Shown piece by piece: positions 42,359 to 53,908 of a stretch of DNA of 64,000 nt. The position numbers and the translations under genes are program-made. The stretch is from an uncultured Candidatus Melainabacteria bacterium (GTDB lineage Bacteria; Cyanobacteriota; Vampirovibrionia; Gastranaerophilales; Gastranaerophilaceae), in assembly GCA_932182025.1 (NCBI GenBank), contig CAKNXK010000005.1, forward strand, positions 1 to 64,000, in the 5' to 3' direction. Under the pieces are notes generated by a model. That model saw only the letters and a list, made by a program, of their open reading frames with translations, was not told where the DNA came from and did no database searches. Numbering within the stretch: position 1 is the stretch's first letter; each line of letters begins with the position of its first letter.

Positions 42359-43585
42359 TTATTGATACAAAAATCCGTCTTCTTTCATTCTTCTAAACAA
42401 TTCTTTGATTTGTTCAGAAGTACAAACAATAGACACACGGAAAAATCCTTCGCCATATTCACCAAATGCATTACCTGGAACAGCAACTATACCTGATTTA
42501 TGCATTAAATCATCCGTAAACTCAACCGAAGTTTTATATCTTGGAGGAATTGGAAGCCATAAGTAGAACGTAGCATCAGGAATATTAAATTCACTCCAGC
42601 CAAGCTCTTTTAAGCCTTCAACAAATAGCTCTTGATTTTTCTTAAAATCTTCATTGGCTAATTTAATATACTCATCACCTTCTTTAGAGTTCAAAACAGC
42701 AGCTCCTGCTTTTTGTACAGCTTTAAAAATACCTGAATCAAGAGTTGATTTTAGCTTCCCAAACATTTTTACAGCATCTTTGTTTCCGCAAATCCACCCC
42801 AATCTCCATCCGGTCATTGCATAAGGTTTTGAGAAACTATGGAACTCCACTGCAATATCTTTCGCACCTTCGATTTCAAGAATACTTAACGGTTTCAAAT
42901 CTTCTTTAAAATACATATCTGCATAAGCAGCATCTGAGATTAATAAAATATTATGTTTTTTACAAAAAGCAACAACCAACTCCAAATACTCGCGAGTTGC
43001 AGTTGCACCAAGCGGATTATTAGGATAATTAATCAATAACGCTTTGACTTTTTGAGGCTTATCTATTCCTGCAAAAACTTTTTCCAAATCCGGCATATAA
43101 TTATCTTCCGACTTCAAAGGAACAGGAAAAGCCTTACCGCCTGAAACTTTTACCATTTCTTTGTAAGAAGCATATCCGGGATCAGGAACCATAATAATAT
43201 CTTTATCTTCATCCTTTGTTGTAGGATTTATTATAACTCTTATAAAATTAGCAAGCCCTTCTTTTGAGCCTAAAAGTGAAAAAACTTCTGTTGCAGGGTC
43301 AAGTTCGACACCGAAACGGTTTTTCATTCTTAGAGCAACTGATTCTCTAAAACAAACTTCTCCTTTTGGTGAAGAATATGTATGAACTCCTGACTCATCA
43401 AGAGCCGATTTCATCGCATCAATAACAAATTTTGGAGGATTTTTTACAGGCGCACCCATTGCCAGAGAAATCGGCGCTCTTCCTTTTGCAGTTAATTCAG
43501 GCGTAATTTTTGCAACAGTCTCTTTTATGCGAAACATAATATAAGTTTCAAGTGACTGAACATAATCGTTAAAAAATTCCTGCAT
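42359..43585 (-). CDS. class I/II aminotransferase, possibly LL-diaminopimelate aminotransferase
   Basis: 408 residues, PLP fold type I. The PLP lysine is in FHSFSKPYAMTGWRLGWICG. Other family signs are LINYPNNPLGATATREYLEL, SDAAYADMYF and FFRVSIVC. The length and several phrases fit DapL (LL-diaminopimelate aminotransferase), which makes the lysine and peptidoglycan precursor in one step in Cyanobacteria-related groups, but aspartate aminotransferases are similar. ATG 43585 is chosen for GAGGAT about 7 bases upstream. lysC in this window works in the same pathway. Confidence 0.8.
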   Translation of the reverse strand: MQEFFNDYVQSLETYIMFRIKETVAKITPELTAKGRAPISLAMGAPVKNPPKFVIDAMKSALDESGVHTYSSPKGEVCFRESVALRMKNRFGVELDPATEVFSLLGSKEGLANFIRVIINPTTKDEDKDIIMVPDPGYASYKEMVKVSGGKAFPVPLKSEDNYMPDLEKVFAGIDKPQKVKALLINYPNNPLGATATREYLELVVAFCKKHNILLISDAAYADMYFKEDLKPLSILEIEGAKDIAVEFHSFSKPYAMTGWRLGWICGNKDAVKMFGKLKSTLDSGIFKAVQKAGAAVLNSKEGDEYIKLANEDFKKNQELFVEGLKELGWSEFNIPDATFYLWLPIPPRYKTSVEFTDDLMHKSGIVAVPGNAFGEYGEGFFRVSIVCTSEQIKELFRRMKEDGFLYQ

Positions 43586-43655
43586 TAATCTATCCTCATA
43601 AACCTGCTGCCAGAACATTATATATAATGTTCCCTAAAATGTCAAAGAAAAGATA

Positions 43656-45518
43656 TTAAAGATATTTTGCAATTTCAGCCATAGTTTCCGGAAACATCTC
43701 CTGAAGAATTAAAACACGCTCGGCAAGTCCCCTTGCAGTATTTGGCAAGTTTAATAATGCATTTGTATCAGAAAATATTTCTTCTATTGCACCGTGTTTT
43801 TCATTCAAATAATGGTCAGAATTTTCAATAATATGATCAAACATGTGTAACTCATTAGATGTTGTTTGAGCCTTATACGCTGTAAGTTCTCTATGATAAA
43901 TTGCCAAAATTCTATTCCAAACATCTTCTGTTATTAAAGAAGCCTTATGATGCCCAAACTCATGCAAAAATACGAACGGGTTGTCTCTATGTTTTTCTCC
44001 AAGCCTTATAAAACAATCTAAATATGCTGAACCCTCTGGAGCTTCAAAATATGGAGCAACTTCTTTCAAACCGCTTGTTTTAATTTTTATAATCTCATCC
44101 CCCGGAAGATGTCTAATCATATCCATAATTTTTTCATCTCCAGATGGCACAAGAATTTTTAAATCAATTGTTTCTGTTACTCCATTTGTTGTTACATTCA
44201 ATAAATTTCCAGAAACATTAATATCATATCTGGCTCCGTTTAATGTCGAAACAAAATTATTTTCATCAATAATTTTATATGTCCGACTTAAATTCAACAA
44301 TGATTGGATTGAATAATTATAAGTATTCTCACCATTTGGCTGCTGTAAAAAGTGACATTGCATCTCAATACCAGAAGGAGATTTTAATTTTTGTTTAATT
44401 ACAAACTCTCCTGTTAATGGGTCGCGAAAAGCTCTTGATAATATATCGACATTATCATTATTGACCTTATAAACATCTAATTGCCCCTCAACTGGAGCTT
44501 GAGTGAAAAACGTTTTTTGCCCTGAACTTTCTGTACAGATTTTTTCTATTAAATATTCTTCAGACATATTATATCTGCTATGAGTGGAAACTCCCGTTAA
44601 ATAATTTTGTATTTCCATATCCTTAAATTTTCCTGTAGTTTTTGAAAGAAGCTTTTCTGTATCTCTGTCAAAAATACAAACTTCTTCATCAACAGCAACC
44701 ACATATTGAGATGGATTAAACCTATCTTCTTTCATCATTACGGCTCTATCTTCTGCCCGAGCTAATGCTTGAATAACAATTTTTCTAATACTGGAACTCG
44801 GATTATTCAAGATTTGAGTTAGAGCATGTTTATCCACATCTAATAATCTAAACTTTGAATTAGCAAGCAAAGAAAGCATCGACATTGCAACGTATGGTTC
44901 GTCTTCTAAAGCTTCAACAACTCCATTTGTCGGCACTATTCCAGAATTTGTCAACTTATTCATCCAGTTTTCTGCTTCATATTTGGTTGAAAAAACACCG
45001 TTATTAAGAAGAACTTGTGGTATTTTACTAAAATTTAAAACAGTAGTTTCCGCCTCATCAGAAGTTTTGGCTTGACATACCAGAGACTTTATTTTTCTTA
45101 TCTGCGCAATTGTTTCGTCTTCTGATTTACAAGAGGCTATTTGCTTCCTTATAATTTGCGCAAGCTCACTCCATTGGTCGTATTCTCTTAGAGGAGTAGA
45201 GAGACCTAAATCTTTAAAAAACCTTAGAAGAACTCTTTTTGTTTTAGCTGTAATAGAGATATTTAGAAAGGGAGAAATAAACCGAATGAGACAGGCGTCA
45301 TCTATATCGTCATTTTTTAATATTTTTGTTAAATATTTTTCCAATCTATCATCTATCTCACCATCTTGAGTAATAAATTGCTGGAATTTATCTTTCAAAG
45401 ACGCGAATTGAACAGTATCTGCTTTAAGCGGTTCCCGAACATAAGAAATTCCTTGAGCGGGTTTTAAACCAACTGAAAAATCTTTTAAAAATGATATTCC
45501 TAAATCTAACCTGCACAT
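43656..45518 (-). CDS. hypothetical protein with HExxH metallopeptidase motif
   Basis: About 620 residues. The C-terminal part has FVFLHEFGHHKASLI (HEFGH zinc motif near residue 545). About 50 residues later comes GAIEEIFSDTNALLNLP, where the E could be the third ligand of a gluzincin-like protease. The rest looks helical at first (about 40-260) and then beta-rich (300-520). The start is taken as ATG 45518 (MCRLDLGISFLKDF); the longer frame runs into the gyrB promoter. The N-terminal region (ADTVQFASL) is like other family proteins here without a signal. Protease activity is inferred from the motif alone. Confidence 0.65.
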   Translation of the reverse strand: MCRLDLGISFLKDFSVGLKPAQGISYVREPLKADTVQFASLKDKFQQFITQDGEIDDRLEKYLTKILKNDDIDDACLIRFISPFLNISITAKTKRVLLRFFKDLGLSTPLREYDQWSELAQIIRKQIASCKSEDETIAQIRKIKSLVCQAKTSDEAETTVLNFSKIPQVLLNNGVFSTKYEAENWMNKLTNSGIVPTNGVVEALEDEPYVAMSMLSLLANSKFRLLDVDKHALTQILNNPSSSIRKIVIQALARAEDRAVMMKEDRFNPSQYVVAVDEEVCIFDRDTEKLLSKTTGKFKDMEIQNYLTGVSTHSRYNMSEEYLIEKICTESSGQKTFFTQAPVEGQLDVYKVNNDNVDILSRAFRDPLTGEFVIKQKLKSPSGIEMQCHFLQQPNGENTYNYSIQSLLNLSRTYKIIDENNFVSTLNGARYDINVSGNLLNVTTNGVTETIDLKILVPSGDEKIMDMIRHLPGDEIIKIKTSGLKEVAPYFEAPEGSAYLDCFIRLGEKHRDNPFVFLHEFGHHKASLITEDVWNRILAIYHRELTAYKAQTTSNELHMFDHIIENSDHYLNEKHGAIEEIFSDTNALLNLPNTARGLAERVLILQEMFPETMAEIAKYL

Positions 45519-45619
45519 GTAAATATAAAGTATTTTAAAACTTAAAAATTGCCTATCATGTATTATTTTTCTTTTTTGTGCTATGATTGAAAGTATAGAA
45601 TAGATTTTGGGAGGGATAA

Positions 45620-48055
<2,436 letters not shown>

Positions 48056-48060
48056 AATTA

Positions 48061-48089
48061 AAACGCCCGTCATAATTTGACGGGCGTTT
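48061..48089 (+). terminator. intrinsic terminator after gyrB
   Basis: AAACGCCCGTCA (48061-48072), loop TAATT, TGACGGGCGTTT (48078-48089). Confidence 0.9.
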
Positions 48090-48114
48090 ATTATTACCAA
48101 ACGGAGTGTGTATT

Positions 48115-49638
48115 ATGAAAACTATTGCAATTAACAACACCCCCTCTCCAAATTTTGGGGGGATGACAAAAGTACTTAAAAAGAAAATTTATCTTGATGG
48201 TCAAAAAGATATTTCGCAAATCATTGAGAAAAATCCTTCAAGAAAACCGGTAGTTGGTCAACTACCAAAGTTTATCTTTGATAAACTTCCCGTTGAAAAT
48301 CGTCCGGAAGCAATTCGCGAAATTTTGGGAGTTTTTGATAAGGTAGCTCTTACAATCAGAGACTATCTTCCAGAGGGAGATGCTTTTATATTCAAACCTT
48401 CCTTAAGACACAGACCGGAAGAAGTAAATACTTTATTAACAGATGTATTCAGAAAACACGGTATTCTTCGCCCTTATGACAATGATATTGATGTACAATA
48501 CATAGATCAAGGCGGCAAGGGCAAGGTATTTAAACTTGACGGACTTCGAGACAGAGATAATGATGACGAATTTGTTATCAAAGTTTTCCACCAATTAAAA
48601 GGAGAAGAATGGCACCCGTTCAAAAGCCATGGCTGTTATGCGGAAATCAATAACGGAATGTATTGGAGACAGCACGAAGGACATGATACACATAGAGGAA
48701 AATTCTTCTTTGCAAGCTTAGGTTCAGGTTATATTGTAAGCAAATTCTTAGATGAAGATGTTGCAATCCCAAGACGAATCGTCGAAGAATACAAATACGG
48801 CATAAAATGTACTGACGAAGAAAAAGACGGACCTTTAAACGGATACAACAGGATAAAAGGCTATAACTATGATTACGGTGGAATGAGAGTTGTTAACGCA
48901 CTCAAAAATTCAAACAATGTAGCAAGAAATTATTTAAGAAAAGTCCGCGAAACATCTCCGGAAAGAAGAAGTGATTTATGGTTATCACAAATATATAGAT
49001 ATTCTAACTCCGAAGATATCTGCGCGGGTTTAACACTTGGTATAAAACATTTGGATGATAAAACTAAGTATTTAAGAATTGCTTTAATGAAACAAGAGCA
49101 ATTCCCTAAAGTTTGTCAGGCAGCGGCTTACGTTTTAAAATATCTTCCTCATGATGATGCTGTTAAGTATTTTGAAAGACTCGTTCAGACTTCAGATATC
49201 GAAACGCAAAGAATTTTGTTCAATGAAATTCCTTTGTTATCTAAACGAAAAGATGAGTCTACAGCAGTCCATGATGATATTAATGTTTCGCTCAGAGAAA
49301 TAATTCCTGAAAGAGTTTATAAATATTATAGAATCTCAGAAAAGTACGCGCTTCCTGAAACAATAGAACATTTAGCAAGTTTTATTCATCTTTTGCCTGA
49401 TGAAAAAATCAAAGAACAATATATAAAACTCACTCATATAAAAAATCCGGCATTACAAGAACGCTTAATATGGAAACTAACATTCTTGCCAAAAGAACTT
49501 CAAGACTTTGCTCTAATAAAACTCGCTGATTCAATAACAGACCCTGTGCTTCAAAAACGTCTGCTAAGAATTTCATCCAGCGCAAACTCTGAAGAAACTA
49601 AGCAATATGTTAAAGATAAAATAAACGGGAAAATCTAA
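48115..49638 (+). CDS. hypothetical protein, kinase-like N-terminal lobe possible, helical repeats
   Basis: 507 residues. Near 145-175 it has YIDQGGKGKVFKLDG and EFVIKVFHQ, which look like the glycine-rich loop and the VAIK-type lysine of a protein kinase N-lobe. A later NYDYGGMRVV could stand for the metal-binding DFG. No HRD-type catalytic loop could be seen. The C-terminal half (about 300-500) is helical in short units and may be HEAT-like. It starts MKTIAINNTPSPNFGG, with GGAG upstream of ATG 48115. A distant kinase or pseudokinase is a hypothesis only. Confidence 0.6.
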   Translation: MKTIAINNTPSPNFGGMTKVLKKKIYLDGQKDISQIIEKNPSRKPVVGQLPKFIFDKLPVENRPEAIREILGVFDKVALTIRDYLPEGDAFIFKPSLRHRPEEVNTLLTDVFRKHGILRPYDNDIDVQYIDQGGKGKVFKLDGLRDRDNDDEFVIKVFHQLKGEEWHPFKSHGCYAEINNGMYWRQHEGHDTHRGKFFFASLGSGYIVSKFLDEDVAIPRRIVEEYKYGIKCTDEEKDGPLNGYNRIKGYNYDYGGMRVVNALKNSNNVARNYLRKVRETSPERRSDLWLSQIYRYSNSEDICAGLTLGIKHLDDKTKYLRIALMKQEQFPKVCQAAAYVLKYLPHDDAVKYFERLVQTSDIETQRILFNEIPLLSKRKDESTAVHDDINVSLREIIPERVYKYYRISEKYALPETIEHLASFIHLLPDEKIKEQYIKLTHIKNPALQERLIWKLTFLPKELQDFALIKLADSITDPVLQKRLLRISSSANSEETKQYVKDKINGKI

Positions 49639-49640
49639 GC

Positions 49641-50306
49641 CTAGAAAGATTTCAATAAAAATTTATTTTTCTCATACTGAATAAGACCTTCTTTCTGAAG
49701 TTTTGATAATTCAAAACTCATAGCAGAACGGTCAATATTCAAATAATCAGCTAAATCCTGACGATTGAAAGGAATTTCAAAAACATTATTCTTATTTTTA
49801 CGAGCCTCGTTTGAAAGATAAGTTAATAATTTATCGCGAATTGATTTTTGCGAAATATTTTCTATCTTTTGAAGAAGTTCTAAATTTTCTTTTGCAAGAA
49901 TTTCAAACATATTATTGATTAAAACCTTATGCCTTGCACAAGCATTCTGACACATTGAAGTACATTTTTCATAATTAAGCACAAGGAGTTTGGTATTTTC
50001 GGAAGCGATAGCATCAATAGTCGACTCTACTGCTTTACAAGCGACAAAAGACATTGCAATATTATCGTTCACTCCAAGCTTTGTGATAATAATCCTTCTT
50101 CCCCAATAAGTATCCTTTTCAATATTTACCCCGCCTTCCAGCACGAGATAAAGATTTGTTATAACATCTGACTGTCGGATTATCATCTCTCCGGATTCAT
50201 AAGACTTCAAACGTGCATTAAAACATTCTAAAATGCCTCTTAGTTCATCCTCATTCATTCCAAAAAATAAAGGTGAATTTTTTATTTGATTAAAATATTT
50301 TTCCAT
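49641..50306 (-). CDS. Crp/Fnr-family transcription regulator
   Basis: 221 residues. N-terminal cyclic-nucleotide-type beta-barrel (about 10-120) and C-terminal winged helix (about 165-221, FNRQDLADYLNIDRSAMSFE, then LSKLQKEGLI). Cysteines CTSMCQNAC near 118-126 lie on the central helix and could bind an iron-sulfur or heme cofactor, but the classical N-terminal Fnr cluster is absent. It is divergent from the glycyl-radical gene across a 16-bp palindrome, so it is the likely regulator of that gene and of itself. Confidence 0.88.
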   Translation of the reverse strand: MEKYFNQIKNSPLFFGMNEDELRGILECFNARLKSYESGEMIIRQSDVITNLYLVLEGGVNIEKDTYWGRRIIITKLGVNDNIAMSFVACKAVESTIDAIASENTKLLVLNYEKCTSMCQNACARHKVLINNMFEILAKENLELLQKIENISQKSIRDKLLTYLSNEARKNKNNVFEIPFNRQDLADYLNIDRSAMSFELSKLQKEGLIQYEKNKFLLKSF

Positions 50307-50327
50307 TTATTTCCTTTTGTTGTTTAT

Positions 50328-50343
50328 ACAACAGCGCTGTTGT
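50328..50343. promoter_or_regulatory. palindromic operator between Crp/Fnr gene and grcA-like gene
   Basis: ACAACAGCGCTGTTGT, a perfect 16-bp palindrome, with further outer arms TGTTTA (50321-50326) and TAAACA (50344-50349) that pair one base out of register. It lies at the -35 position of a TATAAT box at 50355-50360 reading toward the grcA-like gene. Confidence 0.75.
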
Positions 50344-50402
50344 TAAACATAGTATATAATAAACATGTAATAAGACAAAGTACTTTATAAGGAGATACAG
50401 AT

Positions 50403-50648
50403 ATGGCAACAACACAACAAGAAGAAAATTTAATCAATTTATTAGACGGATATGTTGAAAAGGGTGGTCATCATTTAAACGTAAACGTATTTAACAGAGA
50501 CACATTACTTGACGCTCAAGCACATCCTGAAAAATATCCGCAGCTTACAGTGAGGGTTTCAGGCTATGCCGTAAACTTTATTAAACTAACAAAAGAGCAA
50601 CAGGATGATGTTATTTCAAGAACATTCCATGCTGGTTTAGGTGCTTAG
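50403..50648 (+). CDS. grcA: minimal glycyl-radical protein, GrcA/YfiD-like
   Basis: 81 residues. The stretch [40 protein letters not shown] and DDVISRTFH is the glycyl-radical domain of pyruvate formate-lyase; the radical glycine is in RVSGYA. E. coli GrcA (127 residues) uses the same domain to replace the oxygen-damaged C-terminus of PflB. This one lacks most of the GrcA N-terminal extension, so it is nearly the bare domain. No pfl gene is in the window. Good AAGGAG site, TATAAT promoter and its own terminator; the facing Crp/Fnr regulator suggests control by redox or oxygen. Confidence 0.88.
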   Translation: MATTQQEENLINLLDGYVEKGGHHLNVNVFNRDTLLDAQAHPEKYPQLTVRVSGYAVNFIKLTKEQQDDVISRTFHAGLGA

Positions 50649-50676
50649 CCGTACTTATAAGGAGTATCGTCGAAAT

Positions 50677-50702
50677 AAAGAGGGCTTTTTAGCCCTCTTT
50701 TT
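50677..50702 (+). terminator. intrinsic terminator after grcA-like gene
   Basis: AAAGAGGGCT (50677-50686), TTTT, AGCCCTCTTT (50691-50700), TT. Confidence 0.9.
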
Positions 50703-50780
50703 ACAAGACATGATTTAGTCAAAGTATTAAAATTTGATAAAGAAGCTATACAATTATTCTTGAATAAGTATCAGTTTAAC

Positions 50781-52019
50781 TTAAACTTTTAAAAGCATAG
50801 AATAAATAGGCTTATGACCTAACCTTTCCGATGCCAAATCGGCTATTGCGCAGCTTAGCATAATAGGTAGGATAAGATTATACATACCTGTCATTTCAAA
50901 CACCATAACCGTTGCTGTAAGAGGAGTACGCGCTACTGCGGATAAAAACGCACCCATTCCTAAGACAGACATTAGAATAAAATTAACTTCCAACCCACAG
51001 AAGTTTAAAACTCCTGCTGTAAGATACCCGAGAAATGCACCAAGCATTAATGTTGGCAAAAATATTCCGCCTGCAGCGCCTGAGCCAAAACAAAACGGGG
51101 TCAAGAAGAATTTTATCAGGAAAATCAAGGCAATAACACTGAATTGCAATTTATGTGCAAGCAAGACATCCACCGCAATATTACCCGAACCCAATACAAG
51201 AGGAAATGCTAAACCGATTAAACCGACCAATAATCCCGCAATTGCAGGTTTAACATAATTAGGGAGATTTATTTTTTTAAATAAATCATTATTAAAAAAG
51301 ATAACTTTAGCAAATAAAACACCAAAAACAGCAGCAATAATACCTAATATAATACATGCGGGATAATTTGCTGTTTCAACTAAATTTTCAGGAATAATAA
51401 AACAAGACTTATTTCCTAAAAGACATCTTGATAAAGTATCCGCGCTCACTGTTGCGATTAGGACAGGAAATAATAATGTGGATGAAAACTTATGCACAAG
51501 TTCTTCAATAACAAAAATTGTTCCTGCAATCGGCGCATTAAAAGTAGCAGCAATTGCAGAACCCGCACCCGCAGCAATTAATTTATCCTTATTTGCCCCC
51601 TTCATCTTGAAAAGTTTGCCGATAACTTCGCCTGCTCCGGCTCCAAGCTGAACGCTGGGACCTTCTCTCCCAAGTGACAACCCTGTTCCTATTCCTGCAA
51701 CACCTGCAAAAAATTTAACAAAAATACTTCTTATACGTACTTTTTTTCCCATGCCTGAAAGAACTGCTTTTATATAAGGGATTCCGCTTCCTTTAGTTTC
51801 GGGAGCAAACTTCCAAACAAGAATCCCTGAAATAAGCCCACCCAAAGTAGATATCAAAGGGAAAACATAAATATTAGATGATGTTGTTACAAAGTTAAAG
51901 ACTTCACCTATTGCAACTCTAAAGGCTACAACAAGCAAACCCGCCAATAGCCCGACAAGAATGGCTTGAACAATAATTCCTGCCCGTGTAATTTCATTTA
52001 TTATATAGCGTATTCTCAT
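50781..52019 (-). CDS. CLC-family chloride channel/transporter
   Basis: 412 residues with about ten hydrophobic helices. The three selectivity motifs are present: GSGIPYIKAVLSG, GREGPSVQLGAG and GGIFLPTLMLGA. The Glu of GREGP, the gate and proton site, is conserved. No C-terminal CBS domains and the normal prokaryotic length. Probably a Cl-/H+ antiporter of the inner membrane; the internal proton glutamate was not checked. It follows the TolC-like gene by 15 bases. Confidence 0.92.
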   Translation of the reverse strand: MRIRYIINEITRAGIIVQAILVGLLAGLLVVAFRVAIGEVFNFVTTSSNIYVFPLISTLGGLISGILVWKFAPETKGSGIPYIKAVLSGMGKKVRIRSIFVKFFAGVAGIGTGLSLGREGPSVQLGAGAGEVIGKLFKMKGANKDKLIAAGAGSAIAATFNAPIAGTIFVIEELVHKFSSTLLFPVLIATVSADTLSRCLLGNKSCFIIPENLVETANYPACIILGIIAAVFGVLFAKVIFFNNDLFKKINLPNYVKPAIAGLLVGLIGLAFPLVLGSGNIAVDVLLAHKLQFSVIALIFLIKFFLTPFCFGSGAAGGIFLPTLMLGAFLGYLTAGVLNFCGLEVNFILMSVLGMGAFLSAVARTPLTATVMVFEMTGMYNLILPIMLSCAIADLASERLGHKPIYSMLLKV

Positions 52020-52034
52020 AGAATTTATTATATC

Positions 52035-53378
52035 CTAAAGATTTTCATTAAGCCGATATAAATCTACTCCGCCTGCTGCTTTATAAAGCCCTATTGCTGA
52101 AATTATCGTATTAATTTTATTAGAAACAACCTCTTTTTTTGTCATCAAATACATTTCTCGTGCAAAAAGCTCATCCAACTCAGACGCTGCTCCGATATTT
52201 GATTTGTATTTAGCTAAATCATAGATCTTACCTTCTACAGCAATTCTTTTTTGTGCTTCTTCATAATTCTTAAGCGCAGTTTTGTACTCTACAAGTCCTG
52301 AATTAATATCCTTTACACTAACAAGAAAAGTTTTTTGATAATCATTCAAAGCCTGCTCATACTGATACTTTTTAATTTTCAAAAACGCGCGTTTTCTTCC
52401 TCCTGAGAATAAATCCCAACTAGGCAAAATCCCTGCGTTAAAGAACTGAGAAGGAGAATTAAGCAAAGAGCCCCAATGATAAGCGTTCAAACCGATTTGA
52501 CCGAAAATAGTAAATGTCGGAAGAAACTCCCGTTTTGCAACTCTAACATCCAACCCTATCCGTTTCAAATTTGCCTCTTCCTGCAAATAATCAGGACGAT
52601 TGGAGATAATATCCGTGCTGTATTCTTTAGGTATATTATCCAAAACTTTTAAACTGTCATAATTACTTCTTTGGATTTCACCGTTTGCAGTCGATAAATA
52701 CACCCTCATAGAATTCAAAAGTACATTACGAGCCTGAATATGCAGATTGTGTTCTTCTTTTAAAGAAGTCAAAAGTTTTTCCTGTGCCAGAAGTTCGTTA
52801 ACCGAACATAGTCCTGCTTTATATTTATCGGAAACTTTTACCAAAATATCTTCCTGTATTTTTATAAGCTCGTCTTGAATTTCAATAAACTTATCCGCTT
52901 TTATTAAATTAAAATAATCAGCCGCAAAGTCAGAAGACAAAGTAATACAAGTAGCACGCTCTGCCTGTTTAATAATTTCAAGCTGCTGTTTTTTACTTTT
53001 GGTTCTTAGGCGGTTAGCGCCCCAGATATCAATCTCATAACCCGCAGTAATCGGGATATTGTAGTTATATTGAGAATAATTAGGAATATGCATTGAGCCA
53101 AATTGCTGTCTTGGAGCACGAAAATCTCTTGAAATATTTCCCGACAACACAACTGCGGGAAGTTCGTTTGCAAACTGCATTCTTACAATTTGTTCGTTTT
53201 CTTTTATCTTTAATTCAGCATTTTTTAAATCATAGTTTTTATCATAAAGTTCCTGAAGATTTGAAACCAAAACTTCATCTCCAAACTTCTCCCACCAAGA
53301 AAAGTTCATATATTCCTGAGTATTTGCAAACGCAGGAGAAAAGAGCATTATTAATAAAATTATTAAAAATTTTTTCAT
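52035..53378 (-). CDS. TolC/NodT-family outer membrane efflux protein
   Basis: 447 residues. Signal peptide (MKKFLIILLIMLFSPAFA) and two halves of long helices with short beta segments, e.g. YEIDIWGANRLRTKSKKQQL and PSWDLFSGGRKRAFLKIKKY (the W-D-L/I-F-x-G-G-R motif). No lipid-attachment cysteine, unlike many NodT members. It would form the outer-membrane channel for the EmrA-EmrB pump across the divergent, MarR-controlled promoter. It is transcribed away from that operon. Confidence 0.9.
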   Translation of the reverse strand: MKKFLIILLIMLFSPAFANTQEYMNFSWWEKFGDEVLVSNLQELYDKNYDLKNAELKIKENEQIVRMQFANELPAVVLSGNISRDFRAPRQQFGSMHIPNYSQYNYNIPITAGYEIDIWGANRLRTKSKKQQLEIIKQAERATCITLSSDFAADYFNLIKADKFIEIQDELIKIQEDILVKVSDKYKAGLCSVNELLAQEKLLTSLKEEHNLHIQARNVLLNSMRVYLSTANGEIQRSNYDSLKVLDNIPKEYSTDIISNRPDYLQEEANLKRIGLDVRVAKREFLPTFTIFGQIGLNAYHWGSLLNSPSQFFNAGILPSWDLFSGGRKRAFLKIKKYQYEQALNDYQKTFLVSVKDINSGLVEYKTALKNYEEAQKRIAVEGKIYDLAKYKSNIGAASELDELFAREMYLMTKKEVVSNKINTIISAIGLYKAAGGVDLYRLNENL

Positions 53379-53400
53379 ATTCGGCTACCTCAAAAAAAAT

Positions 53401-53424
53401 CTTGTGCTATAATTATAGCACAAG
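53401..53424. promoter_or_regulatory. 24-bp perfect palindrome, MarR operator over divergent -10 boxes
   Basis: Arms CTTGTGCTATAA (53401-53412) and TTATAGCACAAG (53413-53424) with no spacer. TATAAT lies inside on the plus strand (53408-53413) and, by symmetry, on the minus strand. A bound MarR dimer would block both the tolC-like and the marR-emrAB promoters. Confidence 0.8.
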
Positions 53425-53440
53425 AAAGATTTAGACACAC

Positions 53441-53896
53441 ATGCTGAAAGATATAATAACAGACAGAATAGGTTCTATTATTTATGTAGTAGGAAGTTTA
53501 GTACGCGGGTTATCTTCCCAAACCTTTAGTGAAAAACAGTTTGGAATAACACCTGAACAGTATCTTATCCTGCTTTTAATAATCGAAAATGAAGGAGTAT
53601 ACCAGAGACAAATCTGTGAAATTACGCTCAAAGACCGTGCTAATGTTGCAAGAATTGTTGAAATATTGCTCCAAAAAGAATTAATCACTAAAATTTCGGA
53701 TTCCAATGGAAGAAGAATATTTAAAATTATAGCAACCGAAAAAGGAAAAGCTTTAATAAAAAATATTGAACATTGTGATATGGAACTTCGGGAAATTATT
53801 ACAAAAGATATTACACAAGAAGAATTAGAGATTACAAGACATACATTAGATAAAATTAAACATAATGTAATTGATAGAGTTAAATTACAGATATAA
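53441..53896 (+). CDS. MarR-family repressor
   Basis: 151 residues. Winged helix in the middle: FGITPEQYLILLLIIENEGV, QICEITLKDRANVARIVEIL and LITKISDSNGRRIFKIIATE, the wing with D-x-N-G-R-R. MarR regulators release DNA when they bind drug-like ligands. First gene of marR-emrA-emrB, 16 bases downstream of the 24-bp palindrome. No ribosome site is obvious, and the -10 box lies about 27 bases upstream. Confidence 0.9.
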   Translation: MLKDIITDRIGSIIYVVGSLVRGLSSQTFSEKQFGITPEQYLILLLIIENEGVYQRQICEITLKDRANVARIVEILLQKELITKISDSNGRRIFKIIATEKGKALIKNIEHCDMELREIITKDITQEELEITRHTLDKIKHNVIDRVKLQI

Positions 53897-53908
53897 AAGG
53901 AAGTAAAA

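Noticed and set aside
50649..50676. AAGGAG-like sequence after grcA as the start of another gene
   Set aside because: No start codon with an open frame follows before the terminator.
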